Positions 1-8,600 of a stretch of 34,703 bases of DNA are shown in pieces (position 1 is the stretch's first letter; each line of letters opens with the position of its first letter). Under the pieces are notes generated by a model that worked only from the letters and a program-made list of their open reading frames with translations, was not told the origin of the DNA and made no database searches. This stretch comes from JASTVH01 sp042862465. GTDB lineage: Bacteria; Pseudomonadota; Gammaproteobacteria; Pseudomonadales; Oleiphilaceae. The translations under genes were made by a program, and so were the position numbers. The stretch spans positions 1-34,703 of the forward strand of contig JASTVH010000017.1 of NCBI GenBank assembly GCA_042862465.1, written 5' to 3'.

Positions 1-48
1 GCCGGCGCAACGCGGCAATCGAGGCTCTCAGCGGCTCCCGAAGGGCGA

Positions 49-137
49 GACGCTGAGGCTCCTGGCCGGTGTTGCCAGCCCTTGATGTGGAGCCACCACA
101 CCCGCGGACTGGCGCCTTGGCCAGGAGCCTCAGCGTC
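49..137. repeat. Inverted repeat, possible hairpin downstream of the Clp-like gene
   Basis: A perfect 19-bp inverted repeat: the left arm is 49-67 and the right arm is 119-137, separated by a 51-nt loop. It lies just beyond the stop codon of the minus-strand gene that ends at 172. A transcript leaving that gene could form a long stem here, but there is no T-tract after the stem, so a classical intrinsic terminator is not supported. It could equally be a relic of a small mobile palindrome. No gene is recognisable in 1-171. Confidence 0.5.
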
Positions 138-171
138 ACGCAGTAAGTCAGCGAATTAACCAGACGGGACA

Positions 172-1662
172 CTAGTGAACCGGTGAGGCCTTGGAGGTTG
201 ACCGTCCACCCTCAGCGCCCTTCTTGTGCTGCGGCCATTGCACCGGCAGTTCCTGGTCCCGCGCGGCCTGGGCGATCACGTCCTCGCGAATCAGCAGGCC
301 GGCGTTGCGGCCGGTCTGCTCATACCATTCGGCCTCTTCGGCAGCCAATTCGAGTGACACCCCCTGCAGATCCCGATCCACCTGTTCAATATCCTGCTCC
401 CGGGCCAATGCGGTCATCCGCTTGCGGTGCAGGTCTTCCTGCCGGGCCCTGAGCGTCAGAATTCTCTCCGACCCCGACTCCAACTCGGATCGCTTGTGGG
501 CGGCGGCGTATTGCAACAAGCGCAAGGCCTGATCCGGCGAAGCACAGGGATGGCCGCTTTCAGACCCTGCTTGGGCGGCCAGCCAGGCCGCAGCTTCCAG
601 CGAGCTGTCGGCAATTTCCAACTGCCACTGTCGTTCCAGCCGGGGTTGCTCCAGACGCAGGTACATGCAGGTTTCCTCGACCGAGGGCAACGGCAGATCG
701 AAATAGCGTATGCTCCGGTTCAGATAACGACGGACCCAGGTTTCCGTCGCAGAACCCACCGAAGTTTCGGTACTGGTCAGCAGGACCCGAACCCCGGCCC
801 TATCCAGCAGCCGACGCCAGGCCAGAACGTCCGTGCGCTTGAGCAACAGGGAGAGCATGGCCGGCGTGCAGCCGGGCAACACGAAGACCGTGGACGCGGC
901 GTCGCTTTCCCGGTGCCGATCAAAAAGGCGCTTGAGCATGGCAGGACGGGCTTCAACCAGTTTCAACCAGTCCAGGCGATACCAGACCGCGGGTTCCGGG
1001 CAGTCCTGATCCAGAAATACCAGATGACGAAGGACTTCCTGCTCTCTGAGTGGCGTGCGGGAGCGCAGCCAGAGTACCGGTCGAGCATCTTCCCTTTGGG
1101 CCGCCAAAATCTGGCGGGCGGTTTGGGTGACGGAGGCGGCCATGACGGTTTTTCCCGGCGTGGCCGCATCAATGGGCGTTAACACCTGGGCCCTGTCCTT
1201 CCGGGAGTCGACGGCCCTGAGAGGCGCTACCAGCCCTGTTCCCGCCAATTCCAACCCGGCCCAGGCCGCTGAGGGCACCAGTTCCAGCACGGCGCGATAG
1301 GCTTTGTCCTGCAGGCGTTCCGCGTGGTGGGACAGGACATCCAGCAGCTGACCGGCCGTCAGCCATTCCACATCATGCAGTTCGGCGGCCAGCGACAGCC
1401 AGTACACCATCTGGGCGGAGAGAATATCGTGCTCGATCGGCACCGGCGCCACGGACTGCTCGCACTGGATGGTGCGGATCAGCTCGTCGAGGTCGACGGA
1501 CCAGCGCTTCAGCAACGGTGTTAACCGGGTATCCGTATCCAGCAGGGCCAGGAGAAAGTCTTCCACGGTCACCGCGCAGCCCTCACGTTCGAGCACTGTT
1601 CGGCGCGCTTCAGTCAGGGCTTTTTGGCACACGGGTGCCAAGCGGCTTTGCCAGTCGTCCAT
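172..1662 (-). CDS. ClpB/ClpV-like protein with Clp-N domain and degenerate AAA+ module
   Basis: The 496-residue product starts like a Clp ATPase: residues about 1-130 form a double Clp repeat domain (early 'VTVEDFLLALL'). The middle aligns by eye with the first AAA+ domain of ClpB/ClpV, including a segment ending 'PSVEETCMYLR' that mirrors the ClpB 'PSVEDTIAILR' region. Where the Walker A loop should be (after 'PVLW') there is no GxxxxGK[ST], and no Walker B 'DE' is visible. Residues about 395-455 are charged and probably coiled coil, like the ClpB/ClpV middle domain. The protein stops near where the D1-D2 linker would lie, so the second ATPase domain is absent. I infer an adaptor or scaffold rather than an active unfoldase. 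It appears monocistronic, and no type VI secretion gene is visible nearby. Confidence 0.7.
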   Translation of the reverse strand: MDDWQSRLAPVCQKALTEARRTVLEREGCAVTVEDFLLALLDTDTRLTPLLKRWSVDLDELIRTIQCEQSVAPVPIEHDILSAQMVYWLSLAAELHDVEWLTAGQLLDVLSHHAERLQDKAYRAVLELVPSAAWAGLELAGTGLVAPLRAVDSRKDRAQVLTPIDAATPGKTVMAASVTQTARQILAAQREDARPVLWLRSRTPLREQEVLRHLVFLDQDCPEPAVWYRLDWLKLVEARPAMLKRLFDRHRESDAASTVFVLPGCTPAMLSLLLKRTDVLAWRRLLDRAGVRVLLTSTETSVGSATETWVRRYLNRSIRYFDLPLPSVEETCMYLRLEQPRLERQWQLEIADSSLEAAAWLAAQAGSESGHPCASPDQALRLLQYAAAHKRSELESGSERILTLRARQEDLHRKRMTALAREQDIEQVDRDLQGVSLELAAEEAEWYEQTGRNAGLLIREDVIAQAARDQELPVQWPQHKKGAEGGRSTSKASPVH

Positions 1663-1831
1663 TACGAACCTCCCTGTTCAGTCTGAGAAGCCCTCGTCCG
1701 GTGAGGGGCAGGTGGAGAGCGTAGCGGTGCGGACCGGATCCAAGCCGATCCCGTTTAATCAAGCACCATCAGGCGACCGTATTCTATGCAAATTGATTCG
1801 CGGATCAAACCGTTAGCGGACCTTTTTAATA

Positions 1832-3601
1832 TTAAAAAGGCCAGATAACAGGCACGAGGGAGATAACGGTGATTCCGACCACCAGCGCCAGAGGCCCCCC
1901 AACACGAAAATAGTCAGTGAAACGGTAGCGACCGGGGCCATAGACCATAAGATTGGTCTGATAGCCCAGCGGGGTCATAAAGCTGGCACTGGCCGCCAGC
2001 ATGATGGTGATGACGAACGGCAGAGGACTGACCCCCAGTTGTTCGGCAGTGGCCACCGCGACGGGAAACATGATCACGGCCGCGGCGTTATTGGTGACCA
2101 GCTCCGTAAACAGAACGGTCAGCACATACACCAGCGCCAGCGTCATCCAGGGAGACAGACCGCCCGCATTGAGCAGGCCGTCGGCGATCCAACGGGCCAC
2201 GCCGGTCTCCGTCATGGCGTTACCCAATGCGAAGGAGGCGGCGATCACCACCAGAACCGGCAGATCGATACTCCGGCGCGCCCGACTGGCCGTCACGCAG
2301 CGCCCGGCGATCATCCCCGCCGCAGCGAGCAAGGCCGCTTCCAACAGCTGCAAGACCCCGGTGGCGCTGAGCAGGATCATGCCCAGCAGAATGCCCAGTG
2401 CCAGCGGCGCGCGTGTGAAGTTGGGCGGTGTGGAATCGTTCAAGGCGCTGACCAGCAGGAAGTCCCGACGAAACCGATACTGCTGGACAAAGTCCTGGCT
2501 GGTTTCCAGAAGCAGCGTATCCCCCACCCGGAAAGTGATATCCCCGACCTTGCCGGTCACTCGCTTGCCTTCACGGGAAATCGACAGGATCGCCGCATTA
2601 AATCGGGTCCGGAATCGCGAGTCCCGCACGGTCTGCCCCAGGGCGGGAAATTCCGGGCCCACGACAACTTCCACCAGACAGCGCTGGTGGTTGGACAGGT
2701 CCAGCTTGTGCACGGTGTCTTCCGCAGGCAACAGGCCATGGATCTTACGAAGTTCACTGGCACACTCAGGCGCGCCGATGAAATACAGCCGATCTCCCGG
2801 CTGCAGCATCCGGTCCGGCTCCACCGGGGTAATCAGTCGACCATCGCGGGTAATCTCCGTGAGATAGCCGTACTGCAGCGCCCGCAATCCGGCCTGAGCG
2901 ATGGTTTTGCCCGTCAGCGGTCCTTTCTCATCGACGGTCACCTCTACACCATACTCACGTACCGCTTCCAGTTCTTCACTGACACCGCCGCGATTTGGCA
3001 GCAATTTGGGGCCGAAAACCACCAGGAAGATGACACCGATAGCCAGTAGCGGCAAACCAATCCAGGACAACTCAAACAATCCCAGGGAAAGCCCGAGATC
3101 CGTTTGCAGCATGCCATCCACCACCAGGTTGGTACTGGTACCAATCAGCGTACAGGTGCCCCCGAGAATGGCGGCATAGCTCAGCGGCAAAAGGAGCTTG
3201 GATGCGGGCATATTGAGGCGGCTGGACCAGTCCATGATGGCCGGTATGAACATGGCCACAACGGCTGTGTTGCTCACCACCGCACTAAGCAGCCCCGTCG
3301 GCACCATCATCCGGGCCTGAGCCCCTCGCAGCGTGGCGGGATGCCCGAGGAATTGACGGGCGATCCACTGCACCGCGCCTGTCTCCTTCAAGCCGGCGGC
3401 TACGATGTAGAGGGTGGCGATGGTTAATACGCCGGGGTTGGAGAAGCCTTCAAAAGCGGAGGTTGGAGTGAGGACGCCTGTAATCAGTAAGAGGACCAAC
3501 GCCCCCATCAAAACGAGGTCGGCAGAAATTCGGGAAAAAACCAGCGTCCCGAGTGCTCCGAAGAGCACGCACAGAGTGAAAATGGCATCCCAGGGCAACA
3601 T
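1832..3601 (-). CDS. SLC13/DASS-family permease with two TrkA-C (RCK_C) domains, probable sulfate transporter
   Basis: This 589-residue inner-membrane protein has hydrophobic segments at both ends flanking a soluble insert. The insert holds two RCK_C/TrkA_C-type modules at roughly residues 220-290 and 305-375 (typified by 'LQPGDRLYFIGAP' and 'FRVGDTLLLETS'). SLC13-type signature segments are visible in both halves: 'SNTAVVAMF' near residue 110 with 'GTSTNLVV' near 155, and 'TNNAAAVIMF' with 'GYQTNLMV' near the C terminus. Family members with this architecture carry sulfate, other anions or dicarboxylates. It starts 8 nt after the cysC stop, so co-transcription with an APS kinase gene points to sulfate uptake. 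Substrate assignment is inference from that context. A 20-bp A/T-rich palindrome overlaps its stop codon. Confidence 0.85.
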   Translation of the reverse strand: MLPWDAIFTLCVLFGALGTLVFSRISADLVLMGALVLLLITGVLTPTSAFEGFSNPGVLTIATLYIVAAGLKETGAVQWIARQFLGHPATLRGAQARMMVPTGLLSAVVSNTAVVAMFIPAIMDWSSRLNMPASKLLLPLSYAAILGGTCTLIGTSTNLVVDGMLQTDLGLSLGLFELSWIGLPLLAIGVIFLVVFGPKLLPNRGGVSEELEAVREYGVEVTVDEKGPLTGKTIAQAGLRALQYGYLTEITRDGRLITPVEPDRMLQPGDRLYFIGAPECASELRKIHGLLPAEDTVHKLDLSNHQRCLVEVVVGPEFPALGQTVRDSRFRTRFNAAILSISREGKRVTGKVGDITFRVGDTLLLETSQDFVQQYRFRRDFLLVSALNDSTPPNFTRAPLALGILLGMILLSATGVLQLLEAALLAAAGMIAGRCVTASRARRSIDLPVLVVIAASFALGNAMTETGVARWIADGLLNAGGLSPWMTLALVYVLTVLFTELVTNNAAAVIMFPVAVATAEQLGVSPLPFVITIMLAASASFMTPLGYQTNLMVYGPGRYRFTDYFRVGGPLALVVGITVISLVPVIWPF

Positions 3602-3609
3602 GGGAAGAA

Positions 3610-4221
3610 TCAGTCACCATCCCGTGAGAGGAGCAGGCCCCTTGAGCGAAGGAATTCCAGCAGGCTCTCCACGCACTCATCGACCGTATGGGTCGAAGTA
3701 TCCAATCGAACCTCGGGACTGGTGGGCGCCTCGTAGGGCGAATCGATGCCAGTAAAATGGCTAATCTCACCCAGGCGGGCTTTCTTATAAAGGCCCTTGG
3801 GGTCACGCTGCTCACAGGTTTCCAGAGGCGTATCCATGAAAACCTCAATGAATTCGCCCGAAGGCAAAAGGTTGCGAACCAGCCTGCGATCACTCAGGAA
3901 AGGTGAGATGAAGGCACTGAGAACAATCAATCCCGCGTCGGTGAATAGTTTGGAGACTTCACCGATACGGCGAATATTCTCTACCCGATCCTCATCAGAA
4001 AACCCGAGATCCTTGTTCAAGCCATGACGCACATTGTCTCCATCCAGCAGGAAGGTGTGATAGCCGCTCTCAAACAACGCCACATCCAGGGCATTGGCAA
4101 TGGTGGACTTGCCTGAGCCTGACAGGCCGGTGAACCAGAGTAGACAGGGTTTCTGGTGTTTGATGGTCGCACGATCCGAGCGGGTCACTTTATGGGCGTG
4201 CCAAACTATATTGTTGCTCAT
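3610..4221 (-). CDS. cysC: Adenylylsulfate (APS) kinase
   Basis: CysC phosphorylates adenosine 5'-phosphosulfate with ATP to give PAPS, the sulfate donor for sulfotransferases and for PAPS reductase. The 203-residue protein is typical length. It shows the P-loop 'GLSGSGKST', the substrate segment 'DGDNVRHGLNKDLGFS', and the C-terminal 'DPKGLYKKARLGEI' and 'TGIDSPYEAP' elements. The open frame reads a further 34 codons upstream into the end of manC, but the start at 4221 (MSNNIVWH) matches the family N terminus and leaves a 28-nt gap after manC. No ATP sulfurylase (cysD/cysN or sat) is in the window. Its place between manC and a permease in a locus with three sulfotransferases suggests it makes PAPS for glycan sulfation as well as, or instead of, assimilation. 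Confidence 0.95.
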   Translation of the reverse strand: MSNNIVWHAHKVTRSDRATIKHQKPCLLWFTGLSGSGKSTIANALDVALFESGYHTFLLDGDNVRHGLNKDLGFSDEDRVENIRRIGEVSKLFTDAGLIVLSAFISPFLSDRRLVRNLLPSGEFIEVFMDTPLETCEQRDPKGLYKKARLGEISHFTGIDSPYEAPTSPEVRLDTSTHTVDECVESLLEFLRSRGLLLSRDGD

Positions 4222-4249
4222 TAATATCAATCCAAACCTGCGAGGCGTT

Positions 4250-5656
4250 TTAGCTACGGTTGTAATTATCCTGATAGCGGACAATATCATCTTCGCCCAG
4301 GTAACTACCGGTCTGTACTTCAATCACTTCCAGCGGAATGACGCCGGGATTGGTCAGACGATGAGTCACACCGATGGGGATATACGTAGACTGATCCTCG
4401 GTCAGCATCACTTCCTCGTCGCCCCGGTTAATCTTTGCAGTACCTTTGACCACAACCCAGTGCTCCGCCCGGTGGTGATGTTTCTGCAGTGACAGAGACG
4501 CGCCAGGATTGACAGTAATTCGCTTCACCTGAAAACGCTCCCCCATCGCAACCCCTTCATAGGCGCCCCAGGGGCGGTGCACTTTTTTGTGGAAACGGTG
4601 CTCGGCGCGGTCCTGTGCCTTAACCTGCGACACGAGTTTCTTTACATCCTGCACTCGATCCCTGGCTGCCACCAGCACAACATCGTCGGTTTCCACAATC
4701 ACGTGCTCATCCACACCCAGAGCCGCGATCAAACGTCCTTCAGAATGAATATAAGAATTATGCACATCTTCAACGATGACATCGCCCTTACAGACGTTGC
4801 CGTTCTCATCATGCGCCTGGATATCCCACAGTGCCGACCAGGACCCAACATCGCTCCAGCCGGCATCCAGGGGCACCACTACAGCGTCCTGTGTTTTCTC
4901 CATAACGGCGTAATCAATGGAATCCTCCGGACAAGCCGCAAATGCTTCGGCATCGACGCGGACAAAGTCCAGATCCTGCACCAAGCCCTCCCAGGACGCA
5001 CGGCACGCCTTCAGGATATCCGGCCGGGTCTTACCCAACTCTTCCAGATACCGGTCCGCCCGGAACATGAACATGCCACTGTTCCAGTAATAATCGCCGG
5101 ATTTGAGGTATTGCTCTGCAGTGGTGCGGTCCGGCTTCTCGACAAATTCGCCAACAGCCGCCCAATCCCCTTCCGAGTCGCCGGCCCGGATATAGCCGTA
5201 GCCGGTGTGAGCCTCGGTCGGCACCACGCCAAAAGTCACCAACTTTCCAGCCTTGGCTGCCCGCTCGCCGGTCTCAGCCGCACGCCGGAACGCTTCCAGA
5301 CTTTTCATGGCATGGTCGGAAGGCATGACCAGAAGAACGGTTTCGGGGTTATCCTGCATGGCATCCAGAGCGGCCAAGGCAATAGCGGGCGCCGTATTAC
5401 GGCCCACCGGTTCCAGAATCATGTGCGCAGCCAAGTCCCCACACTTACGCTGTATATGAGCGGCCACCACAAAACGATGGTCCTCGTTGGTGATGGCGGT
5501 GATACGCTCACAGCCCGCTATTCCGAGCGCGCGCTCAATAGTCTCATCGAGAAGGGATTCTTCTGAAAGTAGCGGGATGAACTGCTTGGGGTAGGCTTCA
5601 CGGGAGAGGGGCCAAAGGCGAGTGCCTGACCCGCCGGAAAGGATAACTGCGTGCAT
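4250..5656 (-). CDS. manC: Mannose-1-phosphate guanylyltransferase / mannose-6-phosphate isomerase
   Basis: This bifunctional type II enzyme makes GDP-mannose from mannose-1-phosphate and GTP, and interconverts fructose-6-P and mannose-6-P. The 468-residue length is standard for ManC/AlgA/WbpW. The N-terminal pyrophosphorylase signature 'GGSGTRLWPLSREAYPKQF' starts at residue 8, and 'FVEKPD' lies near residue 170. The C-terminal cupin domain (from about residue 355, 'HRPWGAYE') contains the metal-binding 'QKHHHRAEHW' segment of the isomerase. It starts 20 nt after the preceding dehydratase gene stops and is followed by cysC, so the four genes from 7671 to 1832 look like one transcription unit. 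No phosphomannomutase is in the window. Confidence 0.95.
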   Translation of the reverse strand: MHAVILSGGSGTRLWPLSREAYPKQFIPLLSEESLLDETIERALGIAGCERITAITNEDHRFVVAAHIQRKCGDLAAHMILEPVGRNTAPAIALAALDAMQDNPETVLLVMPSDHAMKSLEAFRRAAETGERAAKAGKLVTFGVVPTEAHTGYGYIRAGDSEGDWAAVGEFVEKPDRTTAEQYLKSGDYYWNSGMFMFRADRYLEELGKTRPDILKACRASWEGLVQDLDFVRVDAEAFAACPEDSIDYAVMEKTQDAVVVPLDAGWSDVGSWSALWDIQAHDENGNVCKGDVIVEDVHNSYIHSEGRLIAALGVDEHVIVETDDVVLVAARDRVQDVKKLVSQVKAQDRAEHRFHKKVHRPWGAYEGVAMGERFQVKRITVNPGASLSLQKHHHRAEHWVVVKGTAKINRGDEEVMLTEDQSTYIPIGVTHRLTNPGVIPLEVIEVQTGSYLGEDDIVRYQDNYNRS

Positions 5657-5676
5657 ATCGGGTCCCTGATTGAATG

Positions 5677-7671
5677 CTAGTTAAGCGATTTGCGTGATGC
5701 CTGACTCAGCAGCGCAACCTTCTGCGAAGACTGCACTTTAACGTCCATAGCCGGGGGCTCAACACGCTCGATTTCTTTTTCCACCTGGCACCAGACAAGG
5801 TCAGCAAGATCCGTGGAAGGCGAATACCCCAGCGGCGCAAGGCGCAAGATTTCGCGAACCTTTTCGCACTGGAAGCTGTGGCAGGCTCTATCAAGCTCCT
5901 GCAGCAACTGGTCCACTTCGCCCCAGCTCAAGGACTGTTCCATGGCCTTCATGATGCGTGGGTGCTCCGTCCCCTGGGGATTCTCGCCGATCAGCAACTC
6001 TTCAAACAGCTTCTCGCCGGGACGCAAACCAGTGAAAACTATTTCTATTTCACCTTCAGGATGCTTTTCGTCTTTCATGGTGCATCCCATGAGGTGGATC
6101 ATTTTACGGGCCAAGTCCGCAATACGCACTGGCTCGCCCATATCAAGCACATAAACCTCACCACCAATCCCCATGCTTCCTGCCTGCAGCACCAATTGAG
6201 CAGCTTCCGGAATGGTCATAAAGTAACGAAAAATATCCGCATGGGTAACGGTCACCGGCCCGCCCTGCCGAATCTGGTCCCGGAACAGTGGCACCACAGA
6301 CCCGCTGGAGCCCAACACATTGCCAAACCGCACCATGGAGAATCGTGTTTTCTGCTGACGCTGCGCCAAACCTTGCAACACCAGCTCCGCCATCCGCTTA
6401 CTGGCGCCCATTACATTGGTGGGACGAACAGCCTTGTCGGTGGATATCAGAACGAAGGTCTCCACCCCGGCTCGTATCGCGGCCTCCCCGGCATACCAGG
6501 TCCCGAAGACATTGTTACGAACCCCCTCAACCACATTGTGCTCAACCATGGGAACATGCTTATAGGCCGCAGCATGGTATATGGTCTGCACCTCAAAGGC
6601 GCGCATAATCACTTCGAGGCGATGTTCCTTTTGGACCGAACCGATGACCGCCACAATATCGACGTCCCATCCTTCACCCTCGATCAGATTCTGTAATTCA
6701 GCCTCAATCTGGTAAAGGCCATACTCGGAAATATCAAACAGCACCAACCGAGCGGGCTTAAGCGCCACTATTTGTCGACAGAGCTCGGAGCCAATCGAGC
6801 CGCCTGCGCCTGTGACCATGACCACTTTTTTTCGAATACATGCATCGAGTAGCCCATCGTTGGGCGCTACCGGGTCGCGACCGAGTAAATCGTCAATATC
6901 CAGGTCGCGTATTTCAGAAATTTGTGCTTCTCCGGAGACGATTTCCGTCATCGACGGTACCGTCTGGACCGTCACCGAATAGGGTTCAAGAAAGCGTAGA
7001 ATCAGGCTGCGCTGTGCCTTGGTGATATTTTCCAAAGCGAGCAGCACTCGCGAGGCCCCAGTGTGATCAATGACGCGCTGCAACTGTGCTGGTTCATAAA
7101 TGTGCAAGCCCGCCACAATGGATTTTTGCTTCGTGCGATCATCATCCAAAAAGGCCACCGGCAGGAATTCTTCGCCTTGGCCTAGAGCCGAAGCCAACTG
7201 CATCCCCGTGCTACCGGCCCCATATATGATGACCTTTTCGCGCCTTTTACGCCCCAGCAAGTGAACCCAAGAACGAACCAGCAGCCGAGTGCCACCGGTA
7301 AAAATCAGCGCAATAGCCCAGTAGATAATTGGTACCGACCGGGGAATTGGCAGATGTAGCATGAAACCGACGACCATCATAGCTATAGTGGAAACTGTGA
7401 CCCCCAAGACCACCGCCACCACGGCCTGATTGCTCATGAAACGAATCACCGCTCGATAAAGCCCCAGCTTCACGAACGTCGCCAGGGATACCGATACGGT
7501 GATAAGGGAAAGGACGAGATACTTCGGGTCAGTGGGAATGAAAAGGTTTTCCAGCCGAAGACTAAAGGCGCCCCAAAGTGCCAGTCCCAAAAGGAGCACA
7601 TCGGCGACCAAGGAAATCACTCGCTTGTGAAAACGCGGCAACTCCAAAAATCGATCAAACAGTCTGGTCAT
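5677..7671 (-). CDS. WbpM/PglF/CapD-type membrane nucleotide-sugar 4,6-dehydratase
   Basis: Long membrane-anchored members of this family convert UDP-GlcNAc to the UDP-4-keto-6-deoxy sugar, the entry point to QuiNAc, FucNAc and bacillosamine. The N terminus has about four hydrophobic segments (to about residue 135). A first Rossmann fold follows ('IIYGAGSTG', about residue 150), then the catalytic SDR domain ('VTGAGGSIGSE', about residue 290). The class signature 'STDKAVRPTNVMGASKRMAE' is present, with Met in place of the usual catalytic Tyr, as normal for this family. I chose the ATG at 7671 because AAAGGTGAAGGA lies just upstream; an upstream in-frame ATG at 7686 lacks a ribosome site. It could work with the epimerase at 8601-9566 to make UDP-QuiNAc or UDP-FucNAc, and with the PglC-like enzyme upstream. 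Confidence 0.9.
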   Translation of the reverse strand: MTRLFDRFLELPRFHKRVISLVADVLLLGLALWGAFSLRLENLFIPTDPKYLVLSLITVSVSLATFVKLGLYRAVIRFMSNQAVVAVVLGVTVSTIAMMVVGFMLHLPIPRSVPIIYWAIALIFTGGTRLLVRSWVHLLGRKRREKVIIYGAGSTGMQLASALGQGEEFLPVAFLDDDRTKQKSIVAGLHIYEPAQLQRVIDHTGASRVLLALENITKAQRSLILRFLEPYSVTVQTVPSMTEIVSGEAQISEIRDLDIDDLLGRDPVAPNDGLLDACIRKKVVMVTGAGGSIGSELCRQIVALKPARLVLFDISEYGLYQIEAELQNLIEGEGWDVDIVAVIGSVQKEHRLEVIMRAFEVQTIYHAAAYKHVPMVEHNVVEGVRNNVFGTWYAGEAAIRAGVETFVLISTDKAVRPTNVMGASKRMAELVLQGLAQRQQKTRFSMVRFGNVLGSSGSVVPLFRDQIRQGGPVTVTHADIFRYFMTIPEAAQLVLQAGSMGIGGEVYVLDMGEPVRIADLARKMIHLMGCTMKDEKHPEGEIEIVFTGLRPGEKLFEELLIGENPQGTEHPRIMKAMEQSLSWGEVDQLLQELDRACHSFQCEKVREILRLAPLGYSPSTDLADLVWCQVEKEIERVEPPAMDVKVQSSQKVALLSQASRKSLN

Positions 7672-7770
7672 TCCTTCACCTTTCATGCGCAAAGCGGGCC
7701 CATTCTACGCCAAAGTCAGATGTCGTACATGAAAACAGGAGTACCGAAGAACCCTGGCTCGTGACAATTT

Positions 7771-7798
7771 GTTATAAATGTTCACCTGGATCGTAAAA
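7771..7798 (-). promoter_or_regulatory. Candidate sigma-70 promoter for the dehydratase-manC-cysC-permease unit
   Basis: On the minus strand a TTTTAC hexamer (7793-7798) and a TATAAC hexamer (7771-7776) are separated by 16 nt. They lie in the 265-nt gap upstream of the dehydratase start at 7671, giving a leader of roughly 90 nt. The -10 is good and the -35 is weak. This is a by-eye call only; the gap shows no clear gene or terminator. Confidence 0.3.
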
Positions 7799-7936
7799 GC
7801 CTAGCTCAAAATCCTGAGAGACTCCGTTGGTTTTCGTCGATGAACATTGTTAAGTAAACGTTAGGGTAGACAAGATCATTGGGGCGAAATCGCTCAAAAG
7901 TATTGCAATCACTTGCTCCCAGCGTGCTTAGGATCT

Positions 7937-8518
7937 TCAGGACTTTCCAGGAACTCTGTCTCCGGAGCCTTTGCCTCCTAGCGTCATCAGAATGTACTTG
8001 AAGTAGGCCCCAACCGTGAGGTGCTCAAGCATTTTCTGGTCTGTTTCCGCCAGAAGGCGTGGCGTCGACATATCAATGTCATTCACCTGTGCCAGCCCTG
8101 TGATACCGGGCCTTGCATTTAAAACACGCCGGGCCTCCCGCTCAGCGATCAATTCATCCTGATTAAAGAGGCACGGCCTTGGGCCGACCAGACTCATCTC
8201 CCCTTTCAATACATTCCAGAGTTGAGGCAATTCATCCAGCTTGGTACGACGGAGGAATTGTCCGAACTTGGTTATGGAAGTAGTGCTTGCCAGATGGCTG
8301 GCCACAGACGCCGTATCCACCTTCATGGTACGGAATTTAACCAGCACAAACGGCTTTTTATAGCGACCCACCCGTTCTTGCCGGAAAACCGGTGCCCCGG
8401 TATCGAACAAGCCAATGACGTAAAGTATCGCCAGGACAGGAAAGCCAAAGGTAAAGCCCAGCAGAGAAAAACAAATATCAAAAAAACGAATCACTCGAAA
8501 CACTCCGCTTAGCGACAC
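7937..8518 (-). CDS. Small PglC-type initiating phosphoglycosyl transferase
   Basis: Monotopic phosphoglycosyl transferases move a sugar phosphate from a UDP-sugar to undecaprenyl phosphate, starting the repeat unit at the inner membrane. The 193-residue protein matches the minimal PglC-like form, without the N-terminal membrane domain of WbaP/WcaJ. One hydrophobic segment (about residues 8-36) is followed by 'QERVGRYKKPFVLVKFRTM', the catalytic Asp-Glu pair in 'KLDELPQLWNVLKGEMSLVGPRP', and 'RPGITGLAQVN'. The start is GTG at 8518 with no strong ribosome site. The natural substrate may be the UDP-diNAcBac, QuiNAc or FucNAc type made by the adjacent dehydratase and epimerase, which is inference. 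It is 82 nt from the epimerase upstream. Confidence 0.9.
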   Translation of the reverse strand: MSLSGVFRVIRFFDICFSLLGFTFGFPVLAILYVIGLFDTGAPVFRQERVGRYKKPFVLVKFRTMKVDTASVASHLASTTSITKFGQFLRRTKLDELPQLWNVLKGEMSLVGPRPCLFNQDELIAEREARRVLNARPGITGLAQVNDIDMSTPRLLAETDQKMLEHLTVGAYFKYILMTLGGKGSGDRVPGKS

Positions 8519-8600
8519 ATCATGCTAATGGTCAGTAGTATTGAACCGGTTTCTTTCAGTCATCAATGTAATTATATTTCCATTATGGTGACTGGAGGCG

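Noticed and set aside
427..1182. Long plus-strand open frame opposite the Clp-like gene
   Set aside because: It is antisense to a clearly recognisable protein, has low-complexity Arg/Gln/Gly-rich composition and no family signature.
1821..1840. Perfect 20-bp A/T-rich palindrome at the end of the permease gene
   Set aside because: It overlaps the stop codon, has no loop and no following T-tract, so neither a terminator nor an operator is supported.
2039..3049. 336-codon plus-strand open frame opposite the permease gene
   Set aside because: Shadow of the minus-strand transporter; composition is His/Gln/Arg rich and no domain is visible.
4222..4323. Upstream extension of cysC by 34 codons
   Set aside because: It lies within and after manC, has no homology to APS kinases, and the ATG at 4221 gives a normal-length enzyme.
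4577..5566. 329-codon plus-strand open frame opposite manC
   Set aside because: manC is unambiguous on the other strand over the whole span; the plus-strand product resembles nothing.
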